Positions 57,387 through 64,000 of a DNA stretch of 64,000 nucleotides are shown one piece after another. A program made the position numbers and the translations under genes. Numbering within the stretch: the first letter of the stretch is position 1; each line of letters opens with the position of its first letter. The notes below the pieces were generated by a model, which was given only the letters and a program-made list of their open reading frames with translations, did no database searches and was not told the origin of the DNA. The stretch lies in contig NC_030992.1 in the NCBI RefSeq assembly GCF_000149955.1, positions 2,593,477 to 2,657,476 on the forward strand. Direction: 5' to 3'. Source of the stretch: Fusarium oxysporum f. sp. lycopersici 4287 (Eukaryota; Ascomycota; Sordariomycetes; Hypocreales; Nectriaceae).

Positions 57387-58071
57387 TCTGTAAAAGAGCA
57401 TATCGCAAATAAAATCTTAGGCTGTCTGGGCATGTGTCCAGAAGGAACGCCGTTCAATATACCGTTCCACTCGATGAACAGCAGGTAAATTCATCACAAA
57501 TCATATCTGCTTGTTACCTTGATAACGAAGATTCGATCATGCATGCAAAAGTAGTAGAGGTAACCAACATGATCTCAGGGGCTACAACTACAATTCTAAA
57601 CTTGGTAGAACTGTTTTAACACACTCCTACTGTCCACAACTGTGTAAAGCTGTGTAAAGCATGCGAATCATATATAATCTTCTCGTCCTTCTCAATTGAA
57701 ATGTCTAACCCGCTCAATTGAATCAAAATTACCAATGATTATCTTGATAATGAATATTCATCCAATATTCACTTCACAGTGATCACACGAAATATGGTGT
57801 TGTTGAGACCCCCGTAATCAATTGTCAGAATCATGATTCATTGATAATTTATCTTTTAAATGCATATAATTTGATACGCTCTAACATTTTCTTGCTCCTG
57901 CCATTTTCGACCCTGAGGGTCACGTGCAGCCCTCGCTTGACGTGCTGGGATTAGCGTGAACCCACAGAAGGAGGTGCAAGCAGAGAAATTCTGGCCTCGC
58001 AACCCCTCTCACCAGTCTTCATCATCCAACATCCATCGAGGACCGGCCATCACCACCCAACGACAATCAAG
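57387..58071. other. Intergenic: GCN1 terminator and eL19 promoter
   Basis: 685 bp. The first 500 bp is AT-rich with no gene. The last 170 bp is the ribosomal-protein promoter, with a palindrome and E-box at 57909-57926. Confidence 0.6.
57909..57926. promoter_or_regulatory. Palindrome fused to a CACGTG box in the eL19 promoter
   Basis: GACCCTGAGGGTC (57909-57921) is a perfect 13 bp palindrome, and its last base starts CACGTG (57921-57926). It lies about 145 bp upstream of the split start codon. Ribosomal-protein promoters in several fungi use Cbf1-type CACGTG sites; the palindrome partner is unknown to me. Confidence 0.5.
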
Positions 58072-58900
58072 ATGTAAGTCCATCGAAACGATCAGTACAA
58101 GCGAGGAGGCGATGCAGGAGGAGCTTTGGAAACAGTATATGAACTGGTTGCAATGCTTTTTGATGGTGTCGCCACGGATCCGGTGGATTGGAAAATCTGG
58201 GACATGACAACATTATCAGAGGGTACTGGTGGCTAACTGATGATTTCTTCCTCAACTACAGGGTCAATCTGCGAACTCAGAAGCGCCTGGCCTCAGCGGT
58301 CATCGGCTGTGGCAAGCGCAAGATCTGGCTCGACCCCAACGAGCAGAGCGAGATCTCCAACGCCAACTCTCGCCAGACCATCCGAAAGCTCATCTCCGAT
58401 GGCCTCATCATCCGAAAGCCCGTCACCCAGCACTCACGATCGCGCGCTCGCGAGCTGAACCTCGCCCGACGAGAGGGCCGACACCGTGGCTATGGTAAGC
58501 GTAAGGGTACCGCCGATGCCCGTATGCCTAGCCAGGTCCTCTGGATGCGCCGCCTCCGAGTCCTCCGCCGTCTCTTGGTCAAGTACCGTGCCAGCGGCAA
58601 GATCGATAAGCACCTCTACCACGAGCTGTACCACAGCAGCAAGGGTAACGCTTTCAAGCACAAGCGTGCCCTCGTCGAGCACGTACGTTTTATCAATGAT
58701 GCCCTTCCTCGGGGTCCACGCTCGGGACATTCGCTGACATGGAGTTTTTAATATAGATTCACCGTGCTAAGGCTGAGAAGGCCCGTGAGACTGCCCTTCA
58801 GGAGGAGATGGATGCCAAGCGTGCGAAGAACAAGGCTGCCCGCGAGCGCAAGCAGGAGCGCGCGGCGGCGAAGCGAAATGCTCTCCTTGCCGAGGAGTAA
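58072..58900 (+). CDS. RPL19: 60S ribosomal protein eL19 (L19)
   Basis: Three exons, join(58072..58073, 58262..58682, 58757..58900), 188 residues. The start codon itself is split: AT is in exon 1 and G in exon 2, across a 188 nt intron with GTAAGT donor, CTAAC branch and CTACAG acceptor. Splicing gives [11 protein letters not shown], the universal eL19 start. The core includes [40 protein letters not shown] and [14 protein letters not shown]; exon 3 gives the long basic C-terminal helix ([18 protein letters not shown]). It is a cytosolic large-subunit protein with a C-terminal helix reaching to the small subunit. Codon use is strongly biased to C-ending codons, as expected of a highly expressed gene. 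Length is one residue short of the yeast protein. Confidence 0.96.
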
Positions 58901-59524
58901 GATTAAACCTAGTGGACAATGACAACATTTCGGTCTTGAGAGGAGGCTGCATTCGGAGTCTACGGGTTGGGTCTCTTTTTATGCCCTTCTGGTTTCTACA
59001 CTTGTACCGGCGGGGGTTCAGGCATGTAGCATTGAAAAAAATGGAATCGATGATGCTCGGATGCTTGGATGTTTCACCATTTACGACCTTCTCGTGAGCA
59101 CTTGTTCCGCTCATCACGACTTAAGTACCACCAGCGTTTTAAAAATAATGTGCGCGGTCTGGCTTATCACGAGAGCATTGTTCGTGACGTCTCATCTGTG
59201 TCATTGACTCGATTAGTGAGTGTGAATTACTGTGGTCGAAAACTGAGCCACAATTAAAAGTCCCGATTTCTGCATGACGCTGGGACATTCCACTGCACAA
59301 ACTGAGAATATGTGACAATCCGAGAATAACACCTGCCCCTGCACTATCTGAACAATCAGGAATTCGACCAGACCTGAGGCAGCGCTTCCGCTTGGCTGGA
59401 CAGGGATAGGCAAAGCCCAGGCATGTCACCTACCTAAAGGTGCCAACTACCTAACGATAGCAAAGGCAGCCAGATGATATCGTGGAAATAAACGGATCAA
59501 GCAAAGGCTTAGTGAGGTCGATTC

Positions 59525-59576
<52 letters not shown>

Positions 59577-60272
59577 CCCCCATGGCAGTGGGTGGTGAGG
59601 TTGCGCCAGCTCCAGACGGACCTATTTGCTGTCTAAGCGGTCCCATCACACCCAACTTTACCTTGGTTGATGTGAAGGTGAAGGAGGAAAACCAAGCAAA
59701 CAGCTATATGGTCGAGTCGTTTTATACTTTGACTGTAGCCACAAGTCAGTCATGTGGCTGCAGTATGTAAGGCCAGAAATACATGTCAGTGAGTGTGTTC
59801 AATGTACCTGGTCAGAGGGTATTCACATTCAGCGTGAGTTTTTAACCCACTGAAGCTACCAACAGATATCCTATTCGCTCTGGAAGACGAGCGCTAAATC
59901 AAAGAGTTACAGGGATCTTGGCTGGGCATTCTAGCCAGTACCTTGTGTGAGAGTATTGCATTTCGAGCACCATGGTGTGCGTCTTGAGTCTTGCTGCTGT
60001 TAAATGGATCCATGAGGCAGTCGCTTATCATTCGAGTCTCGGCCCTGTCCGAACTTCCTCCACCTCCACCCTCCACCTCCGCCTACGTCGTCGGCACTAA
60101 TTAAGTCCCATCGTATCAGTCAATGACGTCCTGAGCGAGCGCGCCGCTGGACTACAACAAGCACCTCGTGAAGCTCTTTTGCTTTGCCGCGAATAGAACC
60201 CTCAATTTGTCTCTCCCATAAGCGCTCGCATCATTCGATCCCGGTGTCTTGCCATCGACTGCCAAGCACGCT
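58901..60272. other. Intergenic with a long poly(A) tract
   Basis: 1.37 kb between eL19 and the SHMT gene, both on the plus strand. It contains a 46-base A run (separate entry) and no supportable exon. The SHMT promoter is CT-rich with CCTCCACC repeats near 60,058-60,082 and a CRE-like TGACGTCC near 60,124. Confidence 0.55.
59528..59573. repeat. Homopolymer A46
   Basis: An uninterrupted run of 46 A. It is the longest homopolymer in the window by a wide margin. It may be a slippage product or the tail of an old retroposed copy; no retroelement ORF precedes it. Confidence 0.95.
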
Positions 60273-62083
60273 ATGTCTCTCGCCGGCGTGAGAGGCACCT
60301 CGCGTGTCCTGCGTAACATCGCAAGGCCAGCTGCTGTATCCGTGACATGTACTCGTGCCGCATCTTCCATAGCTCTGGAGGACCAGCAGCAGGTGTGTCT
60401 TCTTCAATTGGGTTGATTCAACAAGTTTAGCATCTAATGTCCCCGTCCCTCATCCTAGGCCCTCTCAGCCCATCTGAGCAAAGCTGACCCCGCTGTCTTC
60501 GACATCATTGAGAAGGTTGGTCGCATTGGTGCTACAAATTCTATCTGCTACCCCTGTACTGACGGCTTGTATAGGAGAAAGACCGCCAGAAGCATTTCAT
60601 CAATCTGATTCCTTCCGAAAACTTTACGTCGCAGGCTGTACTCGATGCTCTTGGCAGCGTGATGCAGAGTGAGCTTTAGTAGCAAAGGATCGAACGACGA
60701 CAGACCTTGAGGCTAACGTATGCTGTAGATAAATACTCGGAAGGATACCCAGGGGCCCGCTACTACGGCGGGAATGAATTCATCGACCAGGCCGAAAGGC
60801 TTTGTCAACAGCGCGCCCTTGAATCGTTCGGCCTCGACCCAAAGTTATGGGGTGTCAATGTTCAAGGTTGGTTGCTAGGAACTTCCTCTCAAGTGACTTA
60901 CTTGATTGCATATGATACTGACTATGACCTCTCAGCTCTCTCTGGCGCTCCAGCGAACCTCTATGTCTACTCTGCCTTGCTCAACACCCATGATCGGTTA
61001 ATGGGTCTAGACCTACCACATGGCGGCCATCTATCTCATGGTTACCAAACGCCCACAAAGAAGATTTCAGCGATATCAAAGTACTTCGAAACTCTACCGT
61101 ACCGACTGGACGAGACTACAGGATACATCGACTACGACAAGTTGGAGGAGATGGCAAGCATATATAGGCCAAAGATTATTGTCGCCGGTGCGAGTGCTTA
61201 TAGTCGACTAATCGACTATCAGCGCATGCGGGAGATCTGCGACAAGACCAACGCCTACCTACTGGCCGACATCGCCCATATTTCTGGCCTTGTTGCAGCA
61301 AAGGTCATTCCTGGTCCCTTCGCCTACGCCGATATCGTAACCACAACGAGCCACAAGAGCCTAAGAGGTCCCCGAGGTGCTCTGATCTTTTATAGGAAAG
61401 GCGAGCGGAGACAAAATCCCAAGACGAAGGAAGATATTCTTTATGATCTCGAAGGTCCTATCAACAGCTCTGTGTTTCCCGGTCACCAAGGCGGTCCGCA
61501 TAACCACACCATCACCGCTCTTGCTGTAGCTCTCAAGCAAGCCCAAACTCCAGAGTTCCAAGCATATCAGTCCCAGGTTCTGAAAAACGCCAAGGCTTTC
61601 GCAAAGCGGCTGAGCGAGCCCAAGGGCAAAGGCGGCTTGGGATACAAGCTTGTCAGCGGAGGTACAGACAACCACTTGGTCCTGGCTGATCTCAAACCCC
61701 AGGGCATTGATGGTGGTCGAGTTGAGCGTGTCTTGGAGTTGGTAGGTGTGGCGGCCAACAAAAACACAGTCCCGGGGGATCGTTCTGCTTTGGTTCCTGG
61801 TGGCCTTCGCATGGGTACTCCTGCCATGACTACCCGTGGCTTTAACGAGGATGATTTTGTTCGTGTTGCTGACGTTGTGGATCGTGCCGTCACCATTACT
61901 TCTCGTATCGACAAAGCTGCTAGAAAAGCAGCAGAGGAGAAAGGTGAGAAGAGCCCTGGCAAGATAAAGGTTTTCCTAGACCACCTCGGTGATGGTGAGA
62001 CGGAATCCGAAATTGTCCAACTACGAAGTGAGGTTGAGGATTGGGTTGGCACATATCCTCTTCCATGGAGCACCTCAGAATAA
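60273..62083 (+). CDS. SHM1: Serine hydroxymethyltransferase, mitochondrial type
   Basis: Five exons, join(60273..60392, 60459..60515, 60575..60668, 60729..60866, 60936..62083), 518 residues. The start [19 protein letters not shown] is Arg-rich without acids, a mitochondrial presequence. The catalytic core follows: [63 protein letters not shown], and [13 protein letters not shown], where Lys277 is the PLP Schiff-base lysine. HQGGPHNHT and the final [10 protein letters not shown] complete the fold. The enzyme converts serine plus tetrahydrofolate to glycine plus 5,10-methylene-THF. Intron 4 (60867-60935) is 69 nt and open in frame, so an unspliced reading looks like a longer exon; splicing restores the family sequence VNVQALSG. 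One difference is TTTS-HK in place of the usual TTTT-HK, which is conservative. A second, cytosolic SHMT presumably lies elsewhere. Confidence 0.95.
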
Positions 62084-62520
62084 TCTCCTGCGGATGCTTA
62101 AAGTAACAATCGATGGATCGGTTCGTCGAGTATATTATCTTCCTCACGGTTTTGGAACAATAGATACCAAGCATTGTATAATTCTCTCTCTCTCTCTCTC
62201 TCTGTCTGTCTGTCTTTTCGCGACACCTGAAAATCTCCCACAACTCCTCTACATCTTCTATTGTCATGGTAAAGGTACTGTCCTTATTTTTAACGCGCTC
62301 ATTAGTCACCACTGTTGTGCTACGCTACACTGATCATTTACACAAGAAACTCTTGTTACTGCAACGAATAATACATATACACGTGTGATTTCATGCAGAT
62401 TTGCATCAACAATCCCTTGGTCATTCGCAAAGGACGAGATATTACCCAGGCACTGCCTAATTACTAGGATCACCAGTTTACTACTTGTCTAAAATACAAT
62501 CATCGAGCAGGGGTGATCTC
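62084..62520. other. Intergenic between convergent genes
   Basis: 437 bp between SHMT (+) and the AlkB-GST gene (-), containing a (TC)n/(TGTC)n microsatellite. Nothing else was seen. Confidence 0.6.
62183..62214. repeat. (TC)n followed by (TGTC)n microsatellite
   Basis: About ten TC units run directly into three TGTC units, just after the SHMT stop codon and likely inside its 3' untranslated region. Confidence 0.92.
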
Positions 62521-64000
62521 CTATGACTGCTGCTGCGGCTGCTTGCCAAGCACCTTCTTGAAACTGGACCTCTCGCCAATCTTCTCATAGTATTCGCGGA
62601 GCCTTTTCTGATCCCGGAGAGTCTCTGCTCCTGTTTCTTCCACCACGTTGTGCAAAATTGGCCAGAAGGCGAAGTCGGGCAGAGCCAGTTCCATACCAGC
62701 GATGTAAGGCCCATTATCCTCAGCGAGGAACCCGTCCCAAACTTCAAGCTCTTGTTTAAGCGACTTCAAGTCTCGTTTGCCGCTCTTGGCTTCCTTCGGA
62801 AGGTTTTTCCAAATATCCAAAAGAGCCATGGCACGCTGGAAACGAGTGAGCCGAATGGCCAACTCCTTCGGTGCTTGTGGGGTGCTGCCAGGTCTTCCAA
62901 GCCCATAGCGGGCATCAATGTACGACATGACAGCCAGATCGCCTTGAGCAGTGGATTTGTCCTTGTCCACGAATTTGACTGACAGATTCTCAGAGTTTGT
63001 TGCTACAGATCCGGCCGTAATGCTTCCCTTTGCGTAGTTCACGCCAAACTCCGCCAACATGAGAGCAATGCGCATATTGATAGTTGGGTCACTGCAGGTA
63101 AAGAGGCGAGGTGCGTTGCTCATATGCAGCACATCGAACCCTTTTCCATAATTTGCGTCCCAATCGAATTCGCTTGAGTGGTTCTCTGTCCCAAAAGCCT
63201 TCAGCAGCTCAATTGCCTCGGTAGACTGCCCGTTAATGACGGTGTGAGCATCCTCGGGAGTCTTGGCCTTAGCACCTTGGCCCCATATAAGAGTCTCTTC
63301 GCGATTCAGGAACGTCCCTATCTGTCTGAAAGTCAGAGAGATTCGCCCTCCTTCGTATGCAAGTTCGGCTGTGGATTTTTCCTTCTTCGAACGCTTGTCC
63401 TGACGGATGGCATGTAGCCACTTCATGTTACTTTTCAAGCCTAGTCGGCATAGAGAATTGTGTGGGAGTCTGGCACGCTGTATCACTCTTTTCGAGGTTG
63501 TTGGAGAGGTGATATCCTCTTGTGAAGGGTCCTTATCCCTTCTCTTTGTTCTGAAAGTCATAGTTCGTTCAGCGCCGAGGCTCACGTTGGCGATATAAGA
63601 TCCTTTGACGATATCCAGGGTCTTGTCACTGTGTTCGGAGATGTAGTCATTTCCATCTCGGTAGTACTGGATCAGCACATGGTTCAGAGAATGACCCAAC
63701 CGTTTCTCGGTCTCGTTTTTTATAGCCAGTACCGTAGGAGAAAATGACAGCAGTGGAGGAGATTCGTCAGATGGATGACGGTAGACTGGGATGCTCCCAT
63801 CTGGTCCAATCTCACCCTGAACTGCAACAAGTCGTGGAACTTGCCCACCCTGGTGAGACATACGCTGCCACTGAACCTCCCCGCGTAACTTATCGAAAAG
63901 ACCCTCAAGCAACAGCTCAGGAAGAACATTCTCAATGATGTCGGTGTCTCCTTCGCACAGGCCTTCCTGTTGAAGGTTGGCATCATGTATAGCCGCTGGG
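62521..64000 (-). CDS. AlkB-like 2OG-Fe(II) dioxygenase fused to a GST-like domain (5' end missing)
   Basis: One open frame from the window edge (63999) to TAG at 62521, about 493 residues; the true start lies beyond the window. The N-terminal half is AlkB-like: PRLVAVQGEIG, SFSPTVLAIKNE, HVLIQYYRDGNDYISEHSD with the iron-binding His-x-Asp, NVSLGAERTMTFR, then KWLHAIRQD for the second His and RISLTFRQIG for the 2-oxoglutarate Arg. This resembles ALKBH2/3-type nucleic acid demethylases. After a linker (GQGAKAKTPEDAH) the C-terminal half looks like a complete glutathione transferase: a thioredoxin-fold start (CSDPTINMRIALMLAEFGVNY) and an all-helical part (LDIWKNLPKEA, LEVWDGFLAEDNGPYIAGMELALPDFAFWPIL). 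The LPDFAFWP stretch is the GST C-terminal N-capping region. The fusion suggests a dioxygenase with a protein- or glutathione-binding arm; that role is inferred. No intron was seen in the part present. Confidence 0.85.
   Translation of the reverse strand, partial: PAAIHDANLQQEGLCEGDTDIIENVLPELLLEGLFDKLRGEVQWQRMSHQGGQVPRLVAVQGEIGPDGSIPVYRHPSDESPPLLSFSPTVLAIKNETEKRLGHSLNHVLIQYYRDGNDYISEHSDKTLDIVKGSYIANVSLGAERTMTFRTKRRDKDPSQEDITSPTTSKRVIQRARLPHNSLCRLGLKSNMKWLHAIRQDKRSKKEKSTAELAYEGGRISLTFRQIGTFLNREETLIWGQGAKAKTPEDAHTVINGQSTEAIELLKAFGTENHSSEFDWDANYGKGFDVLHMSNAPRLFTCSDPTINMRIALMLAEFGVNYAKGSITAGSVATNSENLSVKFVDKDKSTAQGDLAVMSYIDARYGLGRPGSTPQAPKELAIRLTRFQRAMALLDIWKNLPKEAKSGKRDLKSLKQELEVWDGFLAEDNGPYIAGMELALPDFAFWPILHNVVEETGAETLRDQKRLREYYEKIGERSSFKKVLGKQPQQQS

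Noticed and set aside
1..64000. tRNA, rRNA, CRISPR, transposase or LTR elements
   Set aside because: I looked for B-box-like motifs, long repeats and reverse transcriptase or transposase motifs on both strands and found none I could support by eye; a tRNAscan and repeat-library search would be decisive.

Overview
This is a 64 kb stretch of nuclear DNA from a filamentous ascomycete, most likely a Sordariomycete of the Fusarium type. That placement is my inference. It rests on short GT-AG introns of about 50-70 nt, CTAAC-like branch points, compact genes on both strands, a Gal4-type zinc-cluster regulator, a CFEM protein and a GH114 enzyme. I see no tRNA or rRNA gene, no recognisable transposon coding region and no CRISPR. 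I support 17 protein-coding genes; most needed exon joining, and one 61-residue gene is spread over four very small exons.

Left third (1-27.5 kb), accessory and carbohydrate-facing. It holds an RNF10/Mag2-type RING protein (-) and a CBM48 (Crp1/Mdg1-type) protein with three internal repeats (-). A secreted protein of unknown function (-) and a membrane-anchored GH114 enzyme (+) follow. A Zn2Cys6 transcription factor (-) is then divergent from an L-rhamnonate dehydratase (LRA2, +), which is followed by an L-rhamnose 1-dehydrogenase (LRA1, +). The last three look like a small L-rhamnose catabolic cluster with its own candidate regulator. A CECR5/YKR070W-type HAD protein (+) closes this part.

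Middle (27.5-39.8 kb), mitochondrial genes and a large gap. A divergent RAD51-family-like protein without a visible Walker A (-) shares an 84 bp promoter with SOM1 (+). COX9 (-) and mitochondrial uL22 (MRPL22, +) form a second head-to-head pair. A CFEM/single-TM surface protein (-) follows, then about 5.4 kb without a supportable gene.

Right part (39.8-64 kb), RNA, translation and one-carbon genes. PRP24/SART3 (+) converges on a DHX29-type DEAH helicase (-), which is divergent from GCN1 (+, 2,671 aa). Ribosomal protein eL19 (+), with its start codon split by an intron, and mitochondrial serine hydroxymethyltransferase (+) follow. An AlkB-like dioxygenase fused to a GST-like domain (-) runs off the right edge.

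The observations most worth a second look are the rhamnose genes with a linked regulator and a CGG-N11-CCG site, the AlkB-GST fusion, the RAD51-like protein lacking a P-loop behind an 84 bp bidirectional promoter, and out-of-frame upstream ORFs overlapping the GCN1 and PRP24 start codons.
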